Shown here piece after piece: positions 1-12,233 of a DNA stretch of 64,000 nucleotides (position 1 is its first letter; the number at the start of each line of letters is the position of its first letter). The notes below the pieces were generated by a model. That model worked only from the letters and a program-made list of their open reading frames with translations, searched no databases and was not told where the DNA came from. Both the position numbers and the translations under genes were made by a program. Source of the DNA: Myxocyprinus asiaticus (Eukaryota; Chordata; Actinopteri; Cypriniformes; Catostomidae); contig NC_059348.1 of assembly GCF_019703515.2 (NCBI RefSeq), forward strand, positions 21,048,156 through 21,112,155, given 5' to 3'.

Positions 1-1552
1 GAGACTCTTGAACTGAGCACTCGCGAGGTTTCCGTTCAAAGTGATTACTCAGAAACAAATTCTGTCTCACATTTGTTTCGATCAACCTGAAAGATGCTTA
101 CATTCACGTACACTTAGCCACTCATCACAGGCCATTCCTGAGATTCGCCTTTGAGGGGACTGCTTACCAGTCAAAGTCCTGCCTTTCGGCTTATCCCTCG
201 CACATTCACGAGATGTGTCAATACGGCACTCACTCCACTGAGGCTGAGCGGTGTTCGCGTTATGAATAACCTTGACAACTGGTTGCTCTTAGCACAGTCA
301 GAGGAACAAGCTTGCAAACACAGAGACCTGTTACTTATACATTTGGAGCGTTTGGGACTGAAAGTCAGCTGGTTGAAGAGTATGTTAACACCCAGCCATC
401 AGATTTCATTCCTCAGCATAAATCTCAACTAAGTCTCTATGATGGCGTGCTTGATGGAATAACACGTTCACGTGTTTGAACATTTTCAAGCTGGGAAAAA
501 CATTTCCACTGAAGCTTTTTCAACAAGCCCTGGGCCTCATGGCCTCTGTAACAGCAGTCACCCCACTGGGACTACTGCGGATGAGACCACTGCAGTGCTG
601 GCATAGTCTGAAGGTACCCCATCATTCATAGCGACACAACTGCTTACGTCTTGTGGTGACATGCTGCTGTCTAGCCACGTTAACCATTTGGAAAATGGCC
701 ACATTCTATCAAACGGGTGTGGATCTCGGTCAAGTGTCCAGATGCAAATTGGTCACGACGGATGCGTCGAACATGGGCTGGGGAGACTTGTGTGATGGGC
801 ACCCAGCCTTTGGCACCTGGACAGGTGCTCAAGCGACCTGGCACAAAATTTGTCTGGAACTACTCGGTGTATTTCTAGCATTTAATGACTTTCCGAACAG
901 CCATCCAGGGGTTTCATGTTCTGATCAGAACCGACAACACTGTGGTCGTGGCCTACATAAATCGCTAAGGGGGAGTTCGATCATGGCCATTGATGAACAT
1001 GGCATGCCAGCTACTCCTCTGGTGCGAGAAAAGCTTTCGAATTTTGCAACACACCTTCCAAGTCACCTGAACCGCGGCACAGATTGCTCTCACGACAGGG
1101 CGTAATAAATGGAGAATGGAGACTTCATCCTCAGACAGTTCTGATGATATAGGATTGAGTTGGGGAAGCCGAAATAGACCTATTTGCATCACCGGAGACT
1201 ACACACTGACGCCTGTGGTACTCCCTGACTCATGCTTTGCTGGGCCTGGACGCTCTAGCCCACAAATGGCCAGCAGGATGCAAGTGTGCGTTCCCTCCCG
1301 TCCACTTCAAGTATTGTGCAAAATTCAGGAGGACGAGGAAGCGGTACTGCTGGTTGCACTGGAATGGCCCAACCGCTCATGGTTCCCAGAGTTAATAGGG
1401 AGGACGAGGAAGCGGTACTGCTGGTTGCACCGGAATGGCCCAACCTCTCATGGTTCCCAGAGTTAATTGAGCACTTGAAGCATTATCTGCCAATTAAAAT
1501 TGGCGAGATTTTAAAGAGTTTCAGAGATTGGCTACGCCTGCGGGGATAACCC
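1..1552 (+). pseudogene. Decayed DIRS-type retrotransposon pol (reverse transcriptase, RNase H and following linker)
   Basis: Translated pieces in several frames read in DIRS pol order. RT palm: a segment near 72-140 reads INLKDAYIHV, followed by LRFAFEGTAY and PRTFTRCVN. RNase H: 653-1105 has VTTDASNMGWGDLCDGHPAFG, then CLELLGVFLAF. Linker: 1410-1466 reads APEWPNLSWFPELIEHL, the stretch that precedes the tyrosine recombinase in DIRS elements. Frameshifts and stops separate the pieces. The RT catalytic box, normally a double aspartate, reads NNLDNW at 262-282, so it could not work even in frame. The element is cut by the window edge. The DIRS assignment is from remembered family features. Confidence 0.75.
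1331..1468 (+). repeat. 71-bp tandem duplication inside the DIRS remnant
   Basis: A unit beginning GGACGAGGAAGCGG at 1331 starts again at 1402 (period 71) and differs at only a few bases. Because 71 is not a multiple of three, the duplication shifts the reading frame of the linker segment, so it probably arose after the element stopped coding. Confidence 0.85.
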
Positions 1553-2202
1553 CATAGTGTCAGCTATGATGCAGCACTCATTTTTTCATTTCAGGGAACC
1601 ATGGTTACAGTCATAACCTTATCATTTTTAGTAACTTAGTAACTTATTTTTTAGTTACTATGCAGTTGCAAGTGTGTTCTGAGTGGTTGCTACATGGCCC
1701 AAGTCAAAAGAGCCCACCCCCAAGTCTCAAATGATATTCTGGTTCCTCGATGTGGCTTCAGTCCCTCCTTCAATGTAAGTCTAAGGGCTCTATTTTAAGA
1801 GTACTAGCGCAAAGCGCAGCTCTATGCTTTATGTCAAAGTCAGTATAGGCGTGGCCATGAAGTTTGAGTATTTTCATGCAAGTCTGCAAGTATGCGCTGA
1901 GTCTAGGCACAAGTGGGTTTGTTGATATTTTGCGTGCAAAGTCAAGTACAATTTGATTGTGAGGTTCTTCTCCAGTTATTGTACTGTCTGCGTCCTGCAT
2001 AGTCCATTCTCTCAAGCACCATGATATAAACAAATACAGCACATTCATAAAAAGTTGGTAGTGTAAATGGTCTATATGAATGAATTAGAAAAATTGAAAT
2101 ATGGACTTTCATTCTTTTGTGCTTTAACTGCATCCTTGTTGAATGTCAGGCATATTTCTATGATAGTGACATGCTCCATTTATACACATGAAAAATGTGT
2201 TT

Positions 2203-2401
2203 CTTGTCAGGATTAGGATGTAGGCTCCATTTAAATGATAGAGAATGTAAGTATTATTATTCATATTGATTAAGTGACACACAAATCATGGCTAGTATTA
2301 ACTTGTCAGGATTAGGATGTATGCTCCATTTAAATGATAGAGAATGTAAGTATTATTATTCATATTGATTAAGTGACACACAAATCATGGCTAGTATTAA
2401 C
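2203..2401 (+). repeat. 99-bp tandem duplication
   Basis: The unit starting CTTGTCAGGATTAGGATG at 2203 repeats at 2302 with almost no change (ATGTAGGCTCC versus ATGTATGCTCC). Such high identity points to a recent slippage or unequal-exchange event. No coding content. Confidence 0.9.
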
Positions 2402-2895
2402 ATTGATTGTATCGGCCTTACTGGTTAGGCTGTGGATCAAGGGATGGTTTTACTTCTACTGGTCTATTTTGCTTTAAAAATTAAACTCTTTTACTGAAAC
2501 AAAAACTTAAATCAAAAATATTTATATATCCAAATTACACTTCTAACAAAATGAAAATATAATCCAAGTAACAAAGTGGTAAAAAAAATTGAATGCAACC
2601 ACCTCCCCAAATCCAAACATTTTACCCTCTCTTTTGCAGTGACTTAAAAATCACTATATGACAACAGGTGGAAGATTACTTATATTACTTATATTGTAAA
2701 TATAAACACAGCAATAATAATTAAAAAATATACCATGACCTCTAGAAAGTTTAACACAAACTTTTAATTTTTTTTTACATTTGTGTTTCATAAAACGGCT
2801 ACAGCAGTGATTGTCGTGGAAATAATTTGATGTTCCACTATGTTTTCAGAGTTTTGACATGAACTTTATTACCAGCTTCTGGTGGAATCGTCATG

Positions 2896-3195
2896 GTTAC
2901 TTGTGTAACCTCCGTTCCCTGATGGGGGGAACGAGACTTTGTGTCCCTCCTGCCACAACGCTGAACTACCCGCTGAAATGGCCGGACCTTATATCGGCTC
3001 CTCAGCATAAAACCTGAATGAGTGGTTGCATACCAGCTCCTTTTATACCCGTATGTCCAGGGGAGTGGCATGCAAATACCACTCACCAATTTTCATTGGC
3101 CTTTTATCAAAGACCAGAGGTGTCTCGGGCTCCCAAGAGTGACCCCTAGTGTCACTACATCTACATCAACATCGAGTGAGTGACAGATAGGGAAC
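2896..3195. mobile_element. Probable DIRS terminal-repeat fragment
   Basis: The block begins GGTTACTTGTGTAACCTCCG followed by TTCCCTGATGGGGGGAACGAGA and ends near GACAGATAGGGAACTCTGG. It resembles the terminal region of cyprinid DIRS elements, which carry a palindromic GTAACC core next to TTCCCT..AGGGAAC. It is more GC-rich than its surroundings and has no coding content. The family name is from memory and the boundaries are approximate. Confidence 0.4.
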
Positions 3196-3445
3196 TCTGG
3201 TTAAGTTTAGACTTTGCACTAAAAACAAACGAGCTACCGGAACGTCTTAGCACAATGACCTAAATAGCAAATTGCGCTTTGTGCCACTTCATTAACATTC
3301 AGTAGAGATAGCAAACACTCCCACCCATGCCCACTTGCACTTTGCGCTGGCATGAAAATTATGCATATAATTAGTGCGCTTACAAAAATTGGATAAGACA
3401 TAGCTTACGGTGGTTGCACATACCACGGCCACAAAATAGAACCCT

Positions 3446-4889
3446 AATAAAAAGTCTGAAAAGTAATAGCACACCTCTCCTCAACAAGCCACATGATTTG
3501 AGGTGTCATTCTTGTCTGTTCAAATCCCTTTCATTTGTTAAAATCCCTAATCCTTGTATCAGAAATAGTAATAGTGTTGCTTGCCTTAGCAACACCATTG
3601 TGAAGAAATGAATATACTGTAAATCTGCAATACACTTTAACACTGTGTGTAAAGAAAATTTAACTATGAGAACAAAGCAGGTGAAATTCTTGAGCGATTG
3701 GAATGTGAAACAGGCTTTATCTTGATTGAACACCTCTATTGATCTGAAAAGCTGTATACTAACCTTCATGGATAAGCAAAGAGCCAGATTTGGTTCTGTA
3801 GAGCAATATGTTTTTTCCCCTTTTTTATGGTGCACTGCAATGAAGTGTAACAAATTCTGTGTTTTGAAGCAATTATTGCCTGCAGATTGGGGGCAATAAA
3901 AGACAGACTCCTTAACACCTGTATGAGTCATTTTCTTCAAATGAGTAACGTGGCAAATTAAAATGTCGGTTTTGCCACCTTTGTTGAGGTTTCCACCCAG
4001 TCTGTTACGCAGAGATTACAGTGGCGTTAATTAAAAGGATGGACATGTGTACATGAATCACCACAAAGTATGGAGAATTTAATTAAATTTGCCTTATTTA
4101 TCTGATAGAGAACAGTCACTCAGAAGTATTTAATAAATGTTGTAGGATCCGACATGGCAATCAGGTGGTGCTGTAATAGCAGGTCTGTGCTCTGGCTGAG
4201 CAAATTACTCATATGATCTTTAATATAAGCAATCTTAAACCTCAGCAGTTAATTTTCAAAGTTATCTTATTGAGATTAGTGCAAACACCTTCCTACAATT
4301 CTGTTTTATTCCTTGCTGAAATAAACTGGTCAAGTCTAACAGCAAATTCCTTGTTCTGACCTGAGATACATCCAGAAAACCTTGGGGGTGAAAACAGTTG
4401 CACCTCTTTGCCCATGGTGTTTCAGTGCAAAAAACTTAGTCTTATTCACTAATTACCTGCAATCCAGCTGAACCAGGCCCTAAATTAACTGAAATAGCAC
4501 TGCAACATAATTAAATCAAATATTTAGTATATTTAAATTAAGCCATTGTCGTCAGTTTCAGCCAAACACACCTTTCTGGACAATTTAGTCTTATTATAGA
4601 ATGCGCCATATTCATAAATTTCTAAGCTACTTGCGTACCACAATTAATGTTATGCTATTACCATCAACAAAAGCAGTCAGTAAACTGATTTAAATGTAAG
4701 AGACAAATTTGTTTACATTTTCAAATGATAATCAAATGATAGATAAGAGCATTACAGTATAAACTGGCAAATATCCTGATGTGCTTTGTAGTTGAACACC
4801 CTTTTTGCTCTTACAAAAATATAGAGTTCTGGCAAACTTGCTGTAAATTCACCACTCATTATTTTCACATGCAAATGAGCTTTGCGACA
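3446..4889. other. AT-rich non-coding stretch
   Basis: No gene recognised. The longest open frame (minus, 3506-3940) has no recognisable domain and a composition typical of chance frames in AT-rich DNA. Confidence 0.5.
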
Positions 4890-4948
4890 AACCCTTTGGT
4901 TGCAAACGAAAACAGGAAAATGCTGCATTCTGAGGCTGTATATGGAGG
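4890..4948. repeat. Interspersed repeat fragment interrupted by Tc1
   Basis: The segment ending CAGGAAAATGCTGCATTCTG-AGGCTGTATATGGAGG is the inverted match of 32380-32425 (TACCTCCGTAAACAGCCTCC..GCAGCATTTTCCTG). It is therefore a dispersed repeat, and the Tc1 element at 4951 inserted into it at a TA. Confidence 0.6.
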
Positions 4949-4950
4949 TA

Positions 4951-5813
4951 CAGTTGTGCTCAAAAGTTTGCATACCCTTGGAGAATTGGTAATATATGTA
5001 CCATTTTTAAAGAAAACATGAATGAGCAGGCAAAAGACATTTCTTTTATTTCTTATGGGATTCATATTCATCTGTAGGTTATAACAGAATAGCACAATCA
5101 TAAAAGAAATTATGGCAACAAAGAAAAAAATGAAATGACCCCTGTTCAAAAGTCTGCATACCCTTAGTTCTTAATACTGTGTATTGCCCCCTTTAGCATC
5201 AATGACAGCGTGCAGTCTTTTGTAATAGTTGTCTGTGAGGCCCCAAATTCTTGCAGGTGGTATAGCTGCCCATTCGTCTTGGCAAAATGCCTCCAGGTCA
5301 TGCAAAGTCTTTGGTCATCTTGCATGAACCGCACATTTGAGATCTCCCCAGAGTGGCTCAATGATATTAAGGTCAGGAGACTGTGATGGGCACTCCAGCA
5401 CCTTCACCTTTTCTGCTGTAACCACTGGAGGGTCAACTTGGCCTTGTGCTTAGGGTCATTGTCGTGCTGGAATGTCCAAGAGCGTCCCATGCACAGCTTT
5501 CGTGCAGAAGAATGCAAATTGTCTGCCAGTATTTTCTGATAACATGCTGCATTCACCTGTGTGTGTCACCTTGTGTGTCTGTAACAAGGCCAAACATTAA
5601 AGGGTATGTAAACTTTTGATCAGGGCCATTTGGGTGATTTCTGTTATCATTAAGATTTAAAAAGGAGCCAAAAAACTATGTGATAATAAATGGCTTCATA
5701 TGATCACTATCCTTAAATAAAAGACAGTTTTTTGCATTATCAGTCATATTTTCAAAATCAATGCCAAAATTTCACAATTTCTGCCAAGGTTTGCAAACTT
5801 TTGAGCACAACTG
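4951..5813 (-). mobile_element. Internally deleted Tc1-like transposon
   Basis: The left TIR starts CAGTTGTGCTCAAAAGTTTG (4951) and the right TIR is its inverted match ending TTTTGAGCACAACTG (5813). TA dinucleotides sit immediately outside (4949-4950 and 5814-5815), the Tc1/mariner target-site signature. At about 0.86 kb it is roughly half of a full element. Only the 3' half of a transposase remains inside, so it cannot move by itself. Confidence 0.9.
5164..5480 (-). pseudogene. Tc1 transposase C-terminal remnant
   Basis: On the minus strand the segment from about 5480 down to 5164 reads, across frameshifts, as the C-terminal third of a Tc1 transposase. It has [13 protein letters not shown], then a region aligned to the SPDL-IEPLW motif, then a tail in 5361-5164 (MTWRHFAKTNGQLYH) that matches the usual W..I P-rich end of the family. 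The N-terminal DNA-binding region and the first catalytic aspartate are absent. Non-functional. Confidence 0.75.
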
Positions 5814-5815
5814 TA

Positions 5816-6942
5816 GGAAGGGATCAAGACACATCCGAATCCATTGTTTGGTTCACATCCTGCCTACTGAGATACCTTCATCTGATCAATTTTTTAAGGC
5901 AGCATAGATTTATCCTTCGCTGCCTATGAAAACCCAAAATCCTCAGTACGCGGTTCCACAATGGTTGAGCTGAAGAAAACAAAATGGTGGCCGAAGAGGC
6001 GGTTGATAGTCAGTTTATTTTTCTACCGTTCTGTGTTGAACATGCGGTACATGGACACCTTTCACGGTTGTGCACCGCCTCCATGACAACAGCTGCGTCT
6101 CTTGCAGAAAGTATTTAGATGTGCCGATGGGAAGCACCTTTTAGAAAATCATGCAGGAAAAGACTGGGAATTCTGCTGGGCCCCATGTTTGTCCTGGGCC
6201 CTTAGAATCGTACTAACTGTACTGAACATTTACGTCCTAACTTACGTGAGAACTTACGCACAGCTGGTGCAACCCTACCCTGGGTCTTAGGAGTGGAGCA
6301 ATGCTTCACAATCCCAGCAATAAAGCCTGTTGCATCCTCCACAATCTAAAATTCAGAACCAGCTGGGGAAATGCACTGTGCAAATTGCGTTCAGCACTAA
6401 TTGTCTGGGCATGTTTCCGCAGGTGCTTGATTTGCGTAATTCAATTCCTTTAGTGAATTGTGCGCTAAAACAACGCAGACAGTCCAATCAGCGGTAGCAA
6501 TTCATTCTTAGTGAATCCCCCTGCTGTGCAATAGCAAGGTCTGTTTTTCTGTCATGCAGTTGTATCTTTGACCTTTTTGGACTGTTTTCTGAAATTTAAA
6601 CTTCTGAAAAGGAATGTTGTAAAACTCTATTTGTTGATGGGGAGTTTGAAGTAGTTCAGTGTTCAATGACTCATCAGTAATTTCCTGTTGAGGATGCATC
6701 ATAGTTCTCAAAACAAATTGAGGCATGTCCAAGAGCTCAGTTAATGTATTTACGGCCTCTCACTTCTGTTCCCTCAGTAAAATGAAACTCCTCTACTGTG
6801 CTCATAACATTAACACAGCTCCAGAGAAGAGCCTCTCAATGTTGCCTCGTGATTCTTACGGAGAACTTTGCAGAAACTGTATTTATTCCAAGTCATCCCT
6901 TTGGTGTAATTTGTACTTTGACTGATGAAAAGGAAGGATAAT
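5816..6942. other. Non-coding stretch
   Basis: No gene seen. The first part (to about 5930) probably continues the interspersed repeat that Tc1 split. Short frames at 6102-6290 and 6725-6925 have no recognisable features. Confidence 0.4.
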
Positions 6943-7616
6943 TTAAATGGTTTGTTCACCCAAACTTGCTCTATGCAAGTATGTGAACGTAGATGCTTCT
7001 AGCTCTGCAAGCTCGATTTTGGCAATTGCATTCCAAATGGGCAAGACTGCAGTTCATTACACAATGCTACAATGCTTTGCATTCTTAACGTTGCCACAAG
7101 GGGCACTTTAGTGAGATTAGTGTGAACTGTCCGCCTAAATGGGGAGTTTTCTCTTTCACGTCAATTGCTGTTATGGCGGAGCAACAGTTTTAAGAGAATA
7201 CTGGTGAGCGAGTAAGTTAAAGTCAATATATTTATAGCAACTTACTAGAGTAAGAACACATCTAGTTTAATTGCAACTACGTTTGATGGTAACTCTTTTG
7301 TCCCCTTGAGTACTGAGGTTTGTTCCCGCCATACTATTGGACCGTGCATTAGCAGTGTGGTGACATAGCACTCATATCTACATTCACATACTTGCGTAGA
7401 GTATGTTTCGGCCTTTACTCACCCTCATGTCGTTCCAAACCTATATGAGCGTTGTGCAGCCTCAGTCACTATTCACTTTCATTGTATGGAAAAAAGGTCT
7501 CTAACATTCTGTCTAAAATCTCCTTTTGTGTTCTGTGGAAGAACAGGAGTTTGGAACAATATGAGGGTGAATAAATGATGACAGAATTAAAAAATTTTGT
7601 GAACTCTCTCTTTAAA
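6943..7616. repeat. Palindromic fish interspersed repeat, split by a MITE
   Basis: The ends read GGTTTGTTCACCCAAA (6949) and, after the insertion, TTTACTCACCCTCATGTCGTTCC ... GAGGGTGAATAAATGATGACAG ... GTGAACTCTC. This is the common fish 'ttcacccaaa / tttgggtgaac' family, also present at 9126, 30276 and 54430. A 445-bp inverted-repeat element (6964-7408) interrupts it. Confidence 0.7.
6964..7408. mobile_element. MITE-like element with about 33-bp terminal inverted repeats
   Basis: The left end ACTTGCTCTATGCAAGTATG-TGAACGTAGATGC (6964-6996) is the imperfect inverted match of ATATCTACATTCACATACTT-GCGTAGAGTATGT (7374-7408). There is no coding content. It lies inside another dispersed repeat, which supports its being an insertion. 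Confidence 0.7.
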
Positions 7617-9125
7617 AGTCATTAAAATTCTATTATTTTTTTATCTTAGTTTTGCATTGTTAATACTTATCAACTTTTTCAGCAATTTCAAAGAAACACT
7701 TTGTCCTTTCTGCTATGACAGTCATACACTTTTCTGTGCATTTCCTGTTTGTGTGTCACCCCTGTGGTCTGCCTGAAGACATTTTCAATCTATTATCTAT
7801 TATGTTCCTTCATGCGGCGGGCTGCAAGACTATCTTCCTCAGGCATTAAGTAATTATCCCAACCATCTGCCTGTATCTCTGCCACAGATAGGGGGGACCT
7901 TGACACCCCTGTGTTTTGCCTTGGAGAACGTCTATGAGCACTGGAGACATGACACTTTCTTTCAGCTTTGGAGACATCAACACAAGGTCATCAGCAACCA
8001 GAATGATGCCCAGTGCTCGATGACAATACTATAAAAACCAGTGAAAAGTTAAAACTACATAAAGAAGAGACATGTTTTATGGCTATTTTTTTAATTGCAG
8101 GGTTAATGAAAATTTTTGCTATATATTTAGACTTAATAAACAACTAATATACTGTTTTTAATTATTTATATAGATCTACATAAAATGTAGATGACTAAAG
8201 ATTTTTGAGAAAACATGAAGGTGATGTTCTAGCACTTAACACAATTTTCAAAATAAACTAAAGACATCTCCCTGTGGATTCCATTTAATTATAAACTGCA
8301 TTAAAAATACATACAAAATACACTGTAACAAATATAATATTCATGGTAATAAATAAGCTGCATTTTTTTTTTCTGTATTGTTTTAGATATTTTAAACAAA
8401 AAAATTAGACAATCCCTTAATTTGAGCTAACATGCACATAGTTTCACAATACAATTTTCTAAAATGTTAATTTTAACAGGACATTATTCTGTTTGCAGTC
8501 CTGATTATTCTATCTGAATTTTTTTTGTAAAGCAGTCCACTTCTCATTGCATGTCCTCATCGCCTCCTCTCTACACCTCCGACAGACTATTCATGGCCCA
8601 TAAATATAACCTAACACATTAACTTGAATGTATGACTAATTCATTTTTATTGTGTGTTGTGTTAAGCAGTTAGTTTTAAGAGTAGTTTACGTAAAGTAAA
8701 GACAGCAATGGACTGTAAAACCTTTATGAGAGCAAGTGGGAGGACTTTAGGCATTGTTTGGCAATGCTTGACTACAATGGGCATATGCTGTGTAAGTATT
8801 GGAAGTAATATCAAATGTTGGCCTAAACTGATACATATGATCTAACATCAGAATCCATTAAAATCAATTAAAATCAGTGCCGTGGCCACAATATACTTTG
8901 AGGGGGACCTAAAGTCCTAAAATAATCAGATTTGGCCAAATTGGTAAGGACAGTGTCATATTCTCAATGCAAATATTATTAAGTAATAATATAAAATCAA
9001 TTTAAGATTTTCTAAATAATTTCTTTGTCTTTAATTCTGAATTTTGTACATCATCTCCTAAGAGTCTTCTTTTATAAAAGACCATTTTATTTGGAGTATG
9101 TCCTTGTCAGGCCTGTGCTCAAAAA
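7617..9125. other. AT-rich non-coding stretch
   Basis: No gene, RNA or clear repeat recognised. Several A/T homopolymer runs are present. Confidence 0.5.
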
Positions 9126-9600
9126 GTTAAAGGATAGTTCACCTAAAAATGGAAAATGTACTTTTACTCACTCATTTACTCACACTTATGTTGTTCAAAA
9201 CCCATAAGCTGGGTTTTTTCTTGGAACATAAAAATGGATAGTTCAAGCAGCTCTATTTCATAGAATAACAGTTTATAGTGAGCAGGAGCTGTTAAGCTTC
9301 AAAAAGGACAAATACTATAAAGCAATATTAAAGGTTCAGTATAAAGACATCATAACAGTAGTCCATATGACAAGTGCAAAATATTCCAAGCTTTCTGGAA
9401 ACACACAACCGCTGTGTTGTATGGGCTACTTTTATGGTATGTTTATAATGATTTTTCCCCCTCATTGGACCTTGAAGGCAGTGGTCAATATGAACTGTTT
9501 TTGTTTGGAAAAGAGCAGTGTTAGGATTCTTGAAGAAAAGATTGTACAGGAAGGAAAAAACAATGAAGGACAACTTGAGGGCAGTAAATAATTTTGTGTA
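9126..9600. repeat. Divergent copy of the 'ttcacccaaa' repeat
   Basis: Begins AAAGGATAGTTCACCTAAAA and TTTACTCACACTTATGTTGTT, then continues with the family's typical interior (AATATTCCAAGCTTTCTGGA at about 9380). More diverged than the copy at 30276. The small open frames here are repeat shadows. Confidence 0.55.
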
Positions 9601-11548
9601 TTTTCTTTTTGCTAGCCAGATGACACAGTCATGTCATTTTACAGATACATCAATTATGAAAATAAATTCTAATTATATTCATCTTTTCTTTGAGACAGCA
9701 CAAAAAAAAAAAAAAAAAGAAAAAAAGATGACTGAAACAGGCAAATTGCTAGCAATGCAGACGCAGAATTTGTCTTTCACTGTGTGAACTTTAAAAATAC
9801 ATGTATCTTTTAAAACCAAAAATTATACAATTTTGGGCCTTTATTGCATTTCAAGCTTTCATTCAGAAAATTGCATTCAGTGCCTTTACTATATTAAAAG
9901 GAACAAAGATGACAATTATATTTGTGACCTCAACACCCATGACCCCCACCCCCAAAATGGTTTGGTCCCCCCCAGTGTTCAAGACATGGTTACGGCCTTG
10001 ATTAAAATATGGATTTCTTGTAGTTCACATTTTCCTCTGATGTACAGTATTGTCACACCACATTAATGTGATTCATTATTTAAACTTCTGAATAATTCCT
10101 CTTCTCACAGAAATTCATGAAAGTATTACAGTTTAATAAAACCACAATAATTATTCACAATAGAGACTCAATAGAGTGAAATTAAGACTGAAATACTGAA
10201 AGGCTCCAAACAACATTGTAATATTATGTGACATTTACCTAGTCTCCTTAAACCAAATTAAAACACCACATAGTCAACGAAACAGATTTTTCTGATAGAG
10301 CTGTGGGCTATTATGTGCATGGTTCTCTTTTGTGATTGAAGTGTTTACACTCAATAAAGACCTGTATAAATGTTAACCCCTCTGAGCAGAGAGAGTACAC
10401 GCATGGTTTTCCAGATAAAACACAGGTTCCACTCTGCCTTTCCTGAGGCTATGTCTGCAACAAGAAACCAGTGGAGCATAGAAAACAGGGTTAGTGACTT
10501 CTTATTGAGCCTGACTGACTAGCAATGGAAACTAAGTGATGATCAAAGACCCCTTCAGCATTCAGGATTCATAAGGCTCCAGCAGGGCATTCAAGAACAG
10601 TTTAAAATTGCTAATGTGCACAATGGCCTGGCTGGTATTGTAAGCTGATTTAGTAAGAAGCCGAATGTGCAAGTGGGGATGGATTTTTAATTTGATGTCA
10701 ATGCTAATGTAAAATCGACTGTTTATTTGATCTGAGGCAACAACGGCATGCTCAATAGTTTATTGTTTATCTTGCACTGGCCAATAAGGCAGTTATTGTG
10801 GACTTAGGCCTACTGTGTACAGACATCCAGTGGCATGGATGCAGCGTCAAGTAATAGCTAAAGATTTCAGTCATAAATGCCATTGTAGAAATGCTCTAAT
10901 CGTGGTCACCCATGATTAATTTATTCAGTGAGTGAAAGTGTGAAATAACAAGAGGGTTACGAATATAAAAATAGTAGTATTTGGCTGGTCATGTGATTTC
11001 AATATGGTGACAGCCAGGGCGTCAGTAATTGGCTGGTTAGCATGTCCCCATCAGACCCTACTGGTATATGCTAGAATTACATCATTTGATGCCAAAAAGC
11101 TTGTTTTCCCATTGATGGCCTTTCAAAAATAACCTTGTATTCTGACTAAAAAATATTTTCACACAAAATATAAATCATAAGTATTTCAGTAGATGTTTTA
11201 CTACGATGAGAAAATGTAAACGCACCATGGAAAATAAAAACCGTTTCTTCATCACATGTGCGTGCAAATACTTTTAAACCTATTTTCAAAAGCACGATTA
11301 ATTATTTATGTGTAAAGTGTTTTTTTTTCAAATGAGTAAAAAACTACACTGCCTTTGTGCACAACAAAAGTAATGTCAGGAATAATAATGTCAAGAAATT
11401 GTCTGACTTATCATGTGCGCAGTGTCATAAGACCTGATGCTCATTTCTCACATTTATTTGTCAGGGCTTCACATTCAAACTTGTATGGGTAAATGTGTGG
11501 GCTTGTATGTGTATTCCTTCTGAACACATCCTCTGAATCCTTCCTCAG
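9601..11548. other. Non-coding stretch
   Basis: No gene recognised. There is an A-rich run at about 9702-9726. The part from about 10380 to 10960 is less repetitive and of more mixed composition than its surroundings, so it may hold conserved non-coding sequence; this cannot be tested here. Confidence 0.4.
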
Positions 11549-11613
11549 CCAGAATAGCTGTAACTTTCATGTCCGCTGCATTGCCACAGCTGAAGGGAAG
11601 AGGACCAGAGAAG
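11549..11613 (+). CDS. Candidate isolated 65-bp exon, gene unknown
   Basis: A segment with good splice signals: TTCCTCAG before 11549, and GAAG followed by GTGAGT at 11614. One frame is open throughout and reads QNSCNFHVRCIATAEGKRTR, with two cysteines. No neighbouring exon was recognised and I do not know the protein. A length of 65 bp and matching splice sites can arise by chance in this much intronic or intergenic DNA, so this is a suggestion only. Confidence 0.15.
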
Positions 11614-12228
11614 GTGAGTCATGTCTCATTATTCTCAAGAATGCAACTTCAAAGCTGCCACGCCAGACAATACATTATAGCCTCCATTCAACAGCCATTC
11701 AGTAGAGCCTGCTCACATCTCAAGTCGTTATTCATCAAGAGCAATCTAAAAATTGATAATAATATTAAGTGTTGATAATCAGTCCAAATGAGGCAAGTAG
11801 AGGGATATCAAAATGTTCCTCTCTATCTCGTTGTCAGGGATATGCATACCAGGGATATAAGTACCTTTGCTAACCTGTCAGTAAACAACTGAATTCTATA
11901 ATTATTTTTAAAACATCTAAAAGGTTTATGTGATTTCACTTGATAAATTCAGTGGCATCATTTCATTGTTCTTATTCCCTACAAGAGGTTTTCGTCAGTA
12001 ACATGTGCCTACTTAACATGACTATTCTTTAGTGATAACAGCCAAGATTGGCTAAAACTTTAAGCAAGACAGTATATGTCAGTTTTTCTAATCTTCTGAT
12101 ATCTTCTCAATAAATGTCCTTGACTCCTTCAATAAATAAATATATTTGTTAACATTTGAAAAGGCTCAAATGTTTGCAACTCTTAGCTTGAATTTTGTAG
12201 TTCTCTAGTTTCTTTCTATCCTGGCTTG
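11614..12228. other. Non-coding stretch
   Basis: Nothing recognised up to the solo-LTR-like element at 12234. Confidence 0.5.
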
Positions 12229-12233
12229 ACAGC

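Larger units (their letters stand above)
1784..3445. mobile_element. TIR-bounded non-autonomous DNA transposon-like element with an internal insertion
   Basis: The left end AGGGCTCTATTTT (1784-1796) is the inverted match, with one mismatch, of AAAATAGAACCCT (3433-3445). Both ends carry subterminal GCGC/TTTGCGC-rich motifs (GCGCAAAGCGCAG near 1807; TTGCGCTTTGTGCC near 3271; CACTTTGCGCTGGC near 3336), a pattern of hAT-like non-autonomous elements. No clean target-site duplication is visible. No transposase is seen. The DIRS-end-like block near 2896-3195 lies inside it. Confidence 0.45.

Noticed and set aside
3506..3940. 144-codon open frame on the minus strand
   Set aside because: Low-complexity, AT-driven composition, no domain, no splice or promoter context; likely chance.
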